Source: Flammeovirgaceae bacterium (GTDB taxonomy: Bacteria; Bacteroidota; Bacteroidia; Cytophagales; Cyclobacteriaceae). Taken from it: DNA of 42,140 nucleotides. This document shows positions 9,301-17,121 of the stretch, in pieces. The notes under the pieces were generated by a model. It searched no databases and was not told the DNA's origin. It saw only the letters and a list, made by a program, of their open reading frames with translations. A program made the position numbers and the translations under genes. Every line of letters starts with the position of its first letter. Position 1 is the first letter of the stretch. The stretch is from NCBI GenBank assembly GCA_002691385.1, contig NZHT01000087.1, forward strand, positions 1-42,140. The letters are read 5' to 3'.

Positions 9301-9954
9301 GACTGCCGTAAAATTTGACATGAAGTTAATCGTATAAAATAGGTTGAACACCAGAACGAAAAGCAGTACAAGATTCACTGAAGAAATAACTGTTCGCTTA
9401 GGAGTTGCAGATAATTTAAATAAGATTTTGCTATCATAACTGACCGGAAATCCAAGAGCATCAAAGTCCACCTCAACCTCCGAAAATAACTGTTTGTTAA
9501 ATACATTAATCAATTGATGATCATTAGATAAAAAGGTTGAAGCAATAGGTATGATAGAATATAGCTCAAGCAAGGCTCCGGAGTCTTCCTGTTTTGACAC
9601 TTTAAGGCAAACAATACTTATATTATCATCCACAATGAAACGCACCTTATCGTCTGACTTTACTTTTTCATAGGCAGGAAAGTAAGAATTAGAATTCCAA
9701 AAAATAAGATTGCCATCTCGATAACCATAGATAGGATAATTTGATTTAAAATAATCCTGCGGATAGGTAAACTCATCAAATACTGATTGATCTAAAAAAA
9801 TCTGTAGATCAGTCAATTGGTTACTAATTGTAGTGGAGATTTTTTGATTAATCTTAAGCGAAACTTTACTTTCCTTACCCACATATAACATAAAGGCAAT
9901 TATACCAATACTAAAAAACCATAAAATAGCTATTTTGATTAATCGCAAACTCAT
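6382..9954 (-). CDS. Large multi-TM sensor histidine kinase with HAMP-like linker (NtrY-like catalytic core)
   Basis: H-box AQQVAHEIKNPLTPMKLKIQQM, N-box LILNAIQSYI, G-boxes DRGQGISD / GTGIGLAFAKKGIEQAGG; HAMP-like region before the H-box; many N-terminal hydrophobic segments. Confidence 0.93.
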   Translation of the reverse strand: MSLRLIKIAILWFFSIGIIAFMLYVGKESKVSLKINQKISTTISNQLTDLQIFLDQSVFDEFTYPQDYFKSNYPIYGYRDGNLIFWNSNSYFPAYEKVKSDDKVRFIVDDNISIVCLKVSKQEDSGALLELYSIIPIASTFLSNDHQLINVFNKQLFSEVEVDFDALGFPVSYDSKILFKLSATPKRTVISSVNLVLLFVLVFNLFYTINFMSNFTAVKKLKSHFLILVLLLCFWIIYFVLMKMGGISSFILFEYQLIPNLISLNLEQVFFYFLFLLIILFKLTISLFKSKKAAQLALIRFRTFTAVFSFLSGIIIAHLLFSSIELIAHYSQVNLDVTESVLFTNHRVLYYIVLMLLSSCYFFLNHSFYKFFIKTFNFPQHIGFIVILLLSYFISPFGSQWYILISQLMIWGIMFLTDCSFQLNKLKYITLFYLMLISIFVSVMNARVIFISHERSELVQKQDYAIKIQISTDSIGEYFISSLGEKIENDPIISLRFKNELLATDVIEDRIRELQASYLNKYELKTYLLDANGNAYGFTRTEGDIFSKDLLLNAKTTIFNNIYSVPMIENGYHKYYSVIPIISETNKGEIVLEYTKKRHLIQTVFSSFFEVENNNSRKLKNYDYGIYENGILRHQLGNYKFPLKLSDSCSNSNDQGICTQENQSIYLTKTNDGRMLMIISSAYSNYAIFVNIAFVFILSLFFFGSIFFIMTRLRPIESFSLTNKIQLYVGLSFLVPTAIVSGLILSQLTSSYRAEINRSYQKKAVNIAQNFKKDLTLFFNNNTNKYQLTQKLLEIANLSRSDILLYGVTGKILGSSNHDVFDQNILSNNIHPLVYEHIINRRGQTKIIEENLAGIKFKTVYVAVYGHEIDELMGILAFPFFDSKNHVNDQQIEVFNNFMVFFTSIFILTLLVGYFGMKGIISPIKMIAERMRRTQFMSGYIAPLLYKEKDEIGMLVFEYNQMLSKLERSKDELAKIQKETAWRELAQQVAHEIKNPLTPMKLKIQQMQRSMKGTGANHEVLDSLLGQIDNLSSIADSFSSFAQLPAPQNKVFNFSKLVKETLSLYTSDQLQIHLEITEEVMVHADVDLMRQVLNNLILNAIQSYIEKPYYLEISLQVKAHKFLLTIKDRGQGISDLDIPNVFKPYFTTKENGTGIGLAFAKKGIEQAGGDIWFDTEKEVGTTFFITMPLA

Positions 9955-9990
9955 CTAGACTAAATTAAAGAAAACGATACTAACTAATTC

Positions 9991-10365
9991 TCAAAGCCCA
10001 TCATATTTCACTCTGCCAAACAAGTGAAGATATATAACTCTTGAAAATCGATAATTAAAGGGATAGAGTATGATTGAAAGAATAATTACCGTGCCAATGT
10101 AAAATTTTGATTCAGGATCATCAAAAAAAACAAATAGAATTATTGTAACCGCAATAAATATCCCTACTGAAAAAATATAACTGATATATAGAGCTCCATA
10201 AAAAAAACCAGGTTCAACTTCATAGTCCAAATTACATTTGGGGCAACGTGGATTCATTTTTGTGAAATTGTTAAAAGTGAAGATAGGATTTTTGAAGATA
10301 TTTCCCTCCCTACATTTTGGACAGCGTCCATTAAAAATGGCTGATGCTCTTGTTTTTTTTAACAT
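9991..10365 (-). CDS. DUF983-family membrane protein with N-terminal zinc-ribbon-like CxxC pairs
   Basis: CPKCREGNIFKN ... CPKCNLDYEVEPGFFYGALYISY, two TM segments. Confidence 0.85.
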   Translation of the reverse strand: MLKKTRASAIFNGRCPKCREGNIFKNPIFTFNNFTKMNPRCPKCNLDYEVEPGFFYGALYISYIFSVGIFIAVTIILFVFFDDPESKFYIGTVIILSIILYPFNYRFSRVIYLHLFGRVKYDGL

Positions 10366-10585
10366 TTAAATAAAAGAACTTATACCACAAGAGAAATACA
10401 GATAAGATTAACAAATACGGAGCCGAAAATAAATAAATAATACCTGTATTAAGACCCCCTGCCAAGTCAATGTTACCATGACTCACATTATTGACTACCT
10501 GCGTCCGACACATTACACACTGGCCATTGATCATTTCTATGTTAATAAGAACGAGAACGAGTAGTAAAATCTTTTTTAGTTTCAT
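10331..10585 (-). CDS. Small conserved membrane protein with exported CVMC motif, in the cytochrome oxidase cluster
   Basis: Likely start at Met23 of the ORF-track entry (MKLKKILLLVLVLINIEMINGQCVMCRTQV...), overlapping the DUF420 stop by ATGA; signal-like N-terminus and one C-terminal TM. Confidence 0.75.
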   Translation of the reverse strand: MKLKKILLLVLVLINIEMINGQCVMCRTQVVNNVSHGNIDLAGGLNTGIIYLFSAPYLLILSVFLLWYKFFYLNVKKNKSISHF

Positions 10586-11151
10586 TCGTGCATATAATAA
10601 GGGCTGACCATAAGGTATACTATTACACCAGTTATAGAAACATAAAGCCAAATAGGAAAGGTGTACTTAACTATATTTTTATGCTCTTCTATTCTTGCGT
10701 TCAAAGCATAAAATAAAGAGGTTAAAACAAGTGGTATGACAATTGCTGATAATGCAATATGCGAGATCAATATACCTACGTAGATAGGTCTACTTATACT
10801 TACAAGTCCAAGTTCAGTATCGGAAAGTAGGCCATCCCCATTACCATCTCCAAAGATCGTCGTGGTAACAGAGGAATGGTACAGTACATAGGTTAACAAA
10901 AAAATAGCTCCCAAACTGAAACCTGTGGTCATTAAAGCTTGATGCCATTTTATTTTTTTATTTTTTATAGCAATCAGAGCAGCTATAAGGAAGATGCTCG
11001 TCGCTGTATTCAAGAAAGCATTGAAAGTCGGGATATAATAAACCCAATCACCAAGATTTAATTTAGCAGGAAAAAACAATAAGAAAGCCACCAATAAAGG
11101 AACGACCAAAGAAATAATTCTTATCAAGACTAAATAATTTTTATTACTCAT
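10582..11151 (-). CDS. DUF420-family multi-TM protein
   Basis: 189 aa, multi-TM; WHQALMTTGFSLGAIFLLTYVLYH and ISHIALSAIVIPLVL are DUF420-type segments; location beside cox genes is typical. Confidence 0.85.
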   Translation of the reverse strand: MSNKNYLVLIRIISLVVPLLVAFLLFFPAKLNLGDWVYYIPTFNAFLNTATSIFLIAALIAIKNKKIKWHQALMTTGFSLGAIFLLTYVLYHSSVTTTIFGDGNGDGLLSDTELGLVSISRPIYVGILISHIALSAIVIPLVLTSLFYALNARIEEHKNIVKYTFPIWLYVSITGVIVYLMVSPYYMHE

Positions 11152-11555
11152 AACATATCTCGTAAATAGTTAAGCAAATCAAACTCTACAAGAACTCTAT
11201 CTACTTCTTCAATACTCAATTTATAATTTCCGATGATTTCTCTATTGTCACCAACGAGTATTAAGGGGTACCCATTTAAATCTCCAAAACAATCCTCATT
11301 AGAACTGTAATAATGATAGGACCAATTATTATCTGTAAGCTCAAGTAGCAATCGTTGAAGTTGTAACTTTTGATGATCAATTACAGCTGTATCAAGGATA
11401 TATAGACTACTCGATTCCAATTTGCAAGTCTCGTTAACCATGCCAACAGGAGATAATTGAAATTGATTTTGACCAAACGCTTGAAGAAACAAATACCAGC
11501 CAACAGGTAAACCAAATACAAAAATTAGAATGAAAAACTTTAATACCTTCTTCAA
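11148..11555 (-). CDS. Short SCO1/SenC-like membrane-anchored protein, apparently degenerate (no CxxxC copper motif)
   Basis: N-terminal TM anchor; C-terminal YPLILVGDNREIIGNYKLSIEEVDRVLVEFDLL resembles the SCO C-terminal segment; position between cox subunit IV and DUF420. Confidence 0.55.
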   Translation of the reverse strand: MKKVLKFFILIFVFGLPVGWYLFLQAFGQNQFQLSPVGMVNETCKLESSSLYILDTAVIDHQKLQLQRLLLELTDNNWSYHYYSSNEDCFGDLNGYPLILVGDNREIIGNYKLSIEEVDRVLVEFDLLNYLRDML

Positions 11556-11882
11556 TTAATATATAGCTTGATAAATAGCATCAGCCTGAAATAAAAGAAT
11601 AAATAACAAAAAGGCCACAAATAACAAAGGAAACAATATTGACATTTTAAGTGAGCCTTTCTCATGACCTAAATGCATAAATTCAGACATAATATAGTAG
11701 GCCTTGACTATAGTTAAAGCTACAAAAATAAAAATCCTTAACCATTTATATTCATGAGGAACAGTAAAGGCGATGGCAAATTCAAATACCGTGATTACAA
11801 AAAGATACAAGGTCACGCGCAAGAACATTTTTATTTTGTCCTTATTTATGGGTTTCACATCGATAGGAGTATTCTGCTGCAT
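11556..11882 (-). CDS. Cytochrome c oxidase subunit IV (caa3-type)
   Basis: 108 aa, three TM segments; IVKAYYIMSEFMHLGHEK motif and cluster context. Confidence 0.85.
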   Translation of the reverse strand: MQQNTPIDVKPINKDKIKMFLRVTLYLFVITVFEFAIAFTVPHEYKWLRIFIFVALTIVKAYYIMSEFMHLGHEKGSLKMSILFPLLFVAFLLFILLFQADAIYQAIY

Positions 11883-11910
11883 GTTTAATTTGTTTTATTA
11901 TTTATAGAAT

Positions 11911-12663
11911 TCAAACTAGATAAAAGAAGGTAAATACAAATACCCAGACTAAATCAACAAAGTGCCAATAAAGACCTACTTTTTCAATCATTTCATAATG
12001 TCCCGTGCGCTCTAGCTTACCTGTGACAGCTTGAAAAAATACCATAAAATTCAGCATAACACCACTGAAGACATGAAAACCATGAAAGCCAGTAATAAAG
12101 AAAAATAAGGCTGCGAAGTTTTGAGGTCCATATTCATTCATGGTCAAGTTTGCTCCATAAAAAATGCTTCCGTCAAGTAATTTTGATCCTGTGTCTGTGC
12201 CCGTAATAAAATGACTCCACTCCCAGGCTTGACAGCTCAAAAAAGCAATTCCCCCTAAAAGCGTCCAGAGCATCCACTTCTCAACCCCTTTGCGATCCAT
12301 TCTTTCACCAGCCTCAACAGCTAAAACCATAGTTACACTGCTTAGAATAAGTACAAATGTCATAAATCCCACAAAAATTAAAGGTAAATGTACGCCATGA
12401 AGAAAAGGAACGGCCTCAAAAACAACTTCTGGAATAGGCCAATATTCTTGAGAAAAAACGAAATCATCAATAGGTCCTTCAAACGAAGGATGACTGAATC
12501 TAATTAGACCGTAAGTTATAAGTAATGCAGAAAAGGTAAATGCATCCGAAAGTAAGAAAAACCACATCATTAGTTTTCCATAACTTACTTTCATCGGTGA
12601 GACACCGCCACCCCATAAATCTTTTTTTTCTTTGATTTCTATTGCTGTACTTGACATAATCAA
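11911..12663 (-). CDS. coxC: Cytochrome c oxidase subunit III
   Basis: FFITGFHGFHVFSGV ... GLYWHFVDLVWVFVFTFFYL motifs of heme-copper oxidase subunit III. Confidence 0.93.
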   Translation of the reverse strand: MIMSSTAIEIKEKKDLWGGGVSPMKVSYGKLMMWFFLLSDAFTFSALLITYGLIRFSHPSFEGPIDDFVFSQEYWPIPEVVFEAVPFLHGVHLPLIFVGFMTFVLILSSVTMVLAVEAGERMDRKGVEKWMLWTLLGGIAFLSCQAWEWSHFITGTDTGSKLLDGSIFYGANLTMNEYGPQNFAALFFFITGFHGFHVFSGVMLNFMVFFQAVTGKLERTGHYEMIEKVGLYWHFVDLVWVFVFTFFYLV

Positions 12664-12667
12664 ATAA

Positions 12668-13252
12668 TTAATTGCTCATTACTAAAAAAAGATACAGATA
12701 AATCCACAATCCACCAAGGAAGTGCCAGTAAGTTGTGCACATTTCAATGGCCAACATACTTTTGGAATGGACCTTGTAATTTATCGTGTCTAAAAAAATT
12801 ACTAATAAAAATACCATGCCACCGATCAAGTGAGCTAAATGCAATCCTGAAAATATATAAACAAAAGATCCCGAGGGATTCCCTACTAAAAAAATATCTT
12901 GAGCAACTAATTGTACCCATGATAAATATTGCATATAAAAGAATACCAAAGCTATTACAGCCGTACTGGCAATTCCTATCTTTACAGCTTTGAGTGAGTT
13001 ATTCTTTGCCTTTAAATAGGTCAAATGCATCACAATACTACTTAAAACAAGCACTAGGGTAGAATATAAAAACATGTCAGGCATCTCAAATTGTAACCAT
13101 CTCCCATCGGACTTTTTTACAATATAAGCACTTGTCAATCCTGCGAAAAGCATGCAGATGGATACAATAAAAAGCCACAAAGCAAATTTCTTCGCATTAA
13201 TTGATTTTATTTTGAAATTTCTATTTGCGAAAATAGCTGCTGTATTATCCAT
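12668..13252 (-). CDS. Second heme-copper oxidase subunit III-like protein
   Basis: 194 aa; FSGLHLAHLIGGMVFLL ... TTYWHFLGGLWIYLYLFL; LWLFIVSICMLFAGLTSAYIV. Confidence 0.9.
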   Translation of the reverse strand: MDNTAAIFANRNFKIKSINAKKFALWLFIVSICMLFAGLTSAYIVKKSDGRWLQFEMPDMFLYSTLVLVLSSIVMHLTYLKAKNNSLKAVKIGIASTAVIALVFFYMQYLSWVQLVAQDIFLVGNPSGSFVYIFSGLHLAHLIGGMVFLLVIFLDTINYKVHSKSMLAIEMCTTYWHFLGGLWIYLYLFLVMSN

Positions 13253-14142
13253 TATAATTTATCGAATAAGTATGATATCTGAACAATTGGCAGATAAATG
13301 AACGAGCCGAACATAATTCTTAATGCTGATTTGTGTGAGTTATCTTTCATTAATTGAAAGGTCTGTGCCAAAAATAAAACACCAAAGCAAGTTGCAATAA
13401 TGCCACTATTTAACCCTGTTAAACCAAAATAAGTGGGAAGTAAGCCCAAGGGCAATAAGAAAAGAGTGTATATCATGATGTTAATAGCAGTATTAAGATC
13501 CTTCTTTCCATCACCAGGTAATAACTTAAAGCCTGCCTTCTTATAATCGTCATCAGAAACCCATGCAATAGCCCAGAAATGAGGAAACTGCCAAATAAAC
13601 TGAATACCAAAAATTATCCACGCTTCGTATGTAAGAACACCTGTAGCTGCCACCCATCCTATTAAAGGTGGTAATGCACCAGGAATGGCTCCAACAAAAA
13701 CGGCAATTGGGCCTATTCTTTTTAAAGGAGTATACGCAAAAGCATAAATCATCAATGAGAATATCGCAAGCACAGCTGCGTAAAAGTTGGTATAGTAAGC
13801 GACAATAATAATACCTATAATAAATAACAAAAAACTATATATACTTGCCTCTATATGATTTATTTTAGAAGTAGGTATCGGTCGTCCCGATGTTCTCTTC
13901 ATTAGAGCATCCAAGTTTCTCTCAATAATCTGATTGATAGTTACTGCAGCCCCCGATATGAGAAACGAACCTAGGCCAAGCATCATTAAAAGAAACAAGT
14001 CAGGTGTACCCTCCGCTCCCAATAAAAAGCCAAATGCGGCCGAGAAAGACACAAGAAAAGATAATCTTGGTTTTAAGAGTTCATAATAAGAAATTAACTT
14101 ATTAGTCAAATAACCTACATTTCCTATTTCTATATTATTCAT
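13252..14142 (-). CDS. cyoE: Protoheme IX farnesyltransferase (heme O synthase)
   Basis: UbiA-type sequence: NQIIERNLDALMKRTSGRPIPT, AIPGALPPLIGWVAATG, WQFPHFWAIAW..DDYKKAGFKLLP. Confidence 0.95.
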   Translation of the reverse strand: MNNIEIGNVGYLTNKLISYYELLKPRLSFLVSFSAAFGFLLGAEGTPDLFLLMMLGLGSFLISGAAVTINQIIERNLDALMKRTSGRPIPTSKINHIEASIYSFLLFIIGIIIVAYYTNFYAAVLAIFSLMIYAFAYTPLKRIGPIAVFVGAIPGALPPLIGWVAATGVLTYEAWIIFGIQFIWQFPHFWAIAWVSDDDYKKAGFKLLPGDGKKDLNTAINIMIYTLFLLPLGLLPTYFGLTGLNSGIIATCFGVLFLAQTFQLMKDNSHKSALRIMFGSFIYLPIVQISYLFDKL

Positions 14143-14174
14143 TATCTATTTTATCTTAAGTATTAAGTAGCTAA

Positions 14175-16013
14175 TTACTCCTTCTTACTCTCCTCGTTCT
14201 CAAAATCTGTATTTGATTCTTTGGTCTGATGATAAGGTACCGTTTGTGGAATAAAATCATCCTTTGCTCCAGGTTTTGAATAATCATAAGGCCATCTATA
14301 AACTTTAGGAATTTCACCAGGCCAATTGCCGTGTTCAGGTACTCTAGGTGTTGTCCATTCCAAAGTATTGGAATTCCACGGGTTGAGTGGTGCTTTTTTC
14401 CCTTTAAAAATATTGTAAAAAAAGTTAAATAGGAAGATGAACTGAGCACCAAATGTGATGAAGGCGGCCACAGTTACAAATGAATTTAAATCCACAAATG
14501 AACTGAAGGCATCAAAGTTTGTAAATGAATAATATCTTCTTGGAAATCCTGCGATACCAATATAATGCAAAGGGAAAAACACCAAATATACGCCTACAAA
14601 AGTTAGCCAAAAATGGATATAACCAAGTTTTTCATCCATCATTCTACCAAACATTTTAGGAAACCAATGATAAACACCAGCAAGTAACCCAAAAAATGCA
14701 GCACTTCCCATGACTAAATGAAAATGGGCTACTACGAAATAAGTATCATGCAAATTGATATCAATCGCTGCGTTGCCTAGAAAAAGACCTGTGAGCCCTC
14801 CTGATATAAAGAAAGACACAAGTCCAATGGAAAATAACATGGCGGGTGTAAATACAAGATTACCTTTCCATAATGTAGTTATATAATTAAAGGCTTTCAC
14901 TGCAGATGGAATTGCAATAATTAAGGTAAGAAACATAAATATGGAACCCAAAAATGGATTCATCCCAGTAATAAACATATGGTGCGCCCACACAATGAAA
15001 GATAAAAAAGCTATTGCTAGGATAGAACCGATCATTGCGGTATATCCAAAAATTGGCTTTCTTGAATTAGTTGAAATAACTTCCGATGTTATGCCTAATG
15101 CCGGTAAAATCACTATGTAAACTTCAGGATGACCTAAAAACCAAAAAAGGTGTTGGAATAAAATAGGACTACCCCCTAAGTTAGGCAATGCTTCTCCTCC
15201 AATAAATATCTCTGAAAGGTAAAAACTAGTACCAAAGGATCTATCAAAAACAAGTAGTAAAACACAAGCAACCAATACAGGAAAAGACAATAAGCCTAAA
15301 ACGGCTGTAATAAAGAAAGCCCAGATCGTCAATGGCATTCTACGGAAGGTCATTCCCTCTGTTCTTAAGTTTATGACGGTAGTGATATAATTAATTCCTC
15401 CCAACAGAGTGGATGCAATAAAGAAAACCATGGATACAAGCCAAAGTGTCATACCCATTCCCGATCCACTCATCGCTTGTGGTAAAGCACTTAAAGGTGG
15501 ATATATTGTCCATCCACCACTTGCCGGTCCGGTGGATAAAAACATAGATACGAACATGATCACACTAGAAAGAAAGAAAAACCAATAAGATAAAAGATTC
15601 ATGAACCCTGAGGCCATGTCTCGAGCTCCAACCTGAAGTGGAATCAAATAATTACTAAAGGTACCACTTAAACCTGCTGTGAGAACAAAGAAAACCATGA
15701 TGGTTCCATGCATGGTAATCATCGCTAGATAGAACTCAGGATCTAATTTACCAGCGTTAGAAATCCAATCTCCTAAAAAAGGTTGCAAAAAACCCATATC
15801 CATGTCTGGGAAACCTAACTGTAAACGAAAAATGATAGAAAGCCCACCACCTATCATAGCCCAAAAAATACCTGTAATCAAAAACTGTTTAGCAATCGTC
15901 TTATGATCTGTTGAAAAAATATATTTGAAAATAAAACTTTGTTCGTGATGTTCTTCATGGTGATCATCATCATGAACCAACTCGTCTGTAACTTGAATAT
16001 CTGTAATCGACAT
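14175..16013 (-). CDS. coxA: Cytochrome c oxidase subunit I
   Basis: HHMFITGMNPFLGS, GHPEVYIVILPALGITSEV, HDTYFVVAHFHLVM motifs. Confidence 0.97.
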   Translation of the reverse strand: MSITDIQVTDELVHDDDHHEEHHEQSFIFKYIFSTDHKTIAKQFLITGIFWAMIGGGLSIIFRLQLGFPDMDMGFLQPFLGDWISNAGKLDPEFYLAMITMHGTIMVFFVLTAGLSGTFSNYLIPLQVGARDMASGFMNLLSYWFFFLSSVIMFVSMFLSTGPASGGWTIYPPLSALPQAMSGSGMGMTLWLVSMVFFIASTLLGGINYITTVINLRTEGMTFRRMPLTIWAFFITAVLGLLSFPVLVACVLLLVFDRSFGTSFYLSEIFIGGEALPNLGGSPILFQHLFWFLGHPEVYIVILPALGITSEVISTNSRKPIFGYTAMIGSILAIAFLSFIVWAHHMFITGMNPFLGSIFMFLTLIIAIPSAVKAFNYITTLWKGNLVFTPAMLFSIGLVSFFISGGLTGLFLGNAAIDINLHDTYFVVAHFHLVMGSAAFFGLLAGVYHWFPKMFGRMMDEKLGYIHFWLTFVGVYLVFFPLHYIGIAGFPRRYYSFTNFDAFSSFVDLNSFVTVAAFITFGAQFIFLFNFFYNIFKGKKAPLNPWNSNTLEWTTPRVPEHGNWPGEIPKVYRWPYDYSKPGAKDDFIPQTVPYHQTKESNTDFENEESKKE

Positions 16014-16020
16014 ATTTTAA

Positions 16021-17106
16021 TTATTTGGAACCACTTATTGTTAAACCATTTACGACATCTAAACCTAACGGATTTTCTATCCCTGCCACAATACTCGCAG
16101 CCTCTCTTAGTTTTGTAGGTACTTCTGTAAGATAGTCTGCATTTTGTTTTAACCAAGGCTCTTGAGATTTGAACCATTCATTATAGTCCTCTAATTCATC
16201 CACTACGATAATGTATCTCATAGCAAAATGTCCCTGTCCACATATTTTATTGCAAACAAGTTCATATTGAAAATCTGGATTTTTAGTCTCTGCACGCATC
16301 TCCTCAGTAGTTTTTGTGGGCTCAAACCAAAATTGCGTAGGCATGCCCGGTACGGCATTCATTTGTAACCGAAAATGTGGTTGATACACACTGTGGATAA
16401 CATCTCGCGCCCTTATGTTAAAACGGACAGGTTTTCCCTTTGGCACGTGGATTTCTCTAGGTATAAAATCATCAAAAGATGCCCGATCTGAAAAATCAAT
16501 ACCCATTTGGTTAGTGGCATCAATTTTTAAATAATCATATTCTCCTAGTACATTATCTGCTCCCGGATATCTTACGGACCAGGCGTACTGATATCCCATA
16601 ATTTCAACTATCTCAGAGTCCTCTGGAGATTCTCTTGTAATGTCTACCCAGGCTTTCCATCCTGTAAATACAAGAATAGCAAGAACGATGGCTGGAATGA
16701 TGGTCCAAATCATTTCTAATTTATTATTATGAGGATAGAAATAAGCTACTTGATTTTCGCGATGCTGATATTTCCACGAAAAACCAAATAGAAAAATTTG
16801 GGTTACAATAAACACGATCCCTGTTATGGCCATTGTCCACCAGAATAGATTATCTGTAATAACACCATGCTTAGAAGCCACCGGCAACACAAAATCTTCT
16901 TCTAAGCCTCCAAAAGAATAATAAATGCCTCCAATTAAACCAACAATCAAAAACAACAACAATAAGTTAGCCTGAAATCCATTAGAAGAAGGAATTTTAG
17001 TACTTGAATCTCCTTTGATAATATCAACAAGAGATGATACTCTAAATATGGCAAACAATATTACCAGAATGAGTATTGCAACGATAATTATAATTATATC
17101 CAACAT
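16021..17106 (-). CDS. coxB: Cytochrome c oxidase subunit II (CuA type)
   Basis: CuA motif CNKICGQGHFAM; TM hairpin; WTIIPAIVLAILVFTGWKAW. Confidence 0.95.
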   Translation of the reverse strand: MLDIIIIIVAILILVILFAIFRVSSLVDIIKGDSSTKIPSSNGFQANLLLLFLIVGLIGGIYYSFGGLEEDFVLPVASKHGVITDNLFWWTMAITGIVFIVTQIFLFGFSWKYQHRENQVAYFYPHNNKLEMIWTIIPAIVLAILVFTGWKAWVDITRESPEDSEIVEIMGYQYAWSVRYPGADNVLGEYDYLKIDATNQMGIDFSDRASFDDFIPREIHVPKGKPVRFNIRARDVIHSVYQPHFRLQMNAVPGMPTQFWFEPTKTTEEMRAETKNPDFQYELVCNKICGQGHFAMRYIIVVDELEDYNEWFKSQEPWLKQNADYLTEVPTKLREAASIVAGIENPLGLDVVNGLTISGSK

Positions 17107-17121
17107 AAAATTATTAATTAT

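Noticed and set aside
14171-14452. 93-aa minus-strand ORF overlapping the coxA 3' end
   Set aside because: Alternate frame of coxA; sequence has no family-like features.
15878-16177. 99-aa minus-strand ORF across the coxA/coxB junction
   Set aside because: Out-of-frame reading of two well supported genes.
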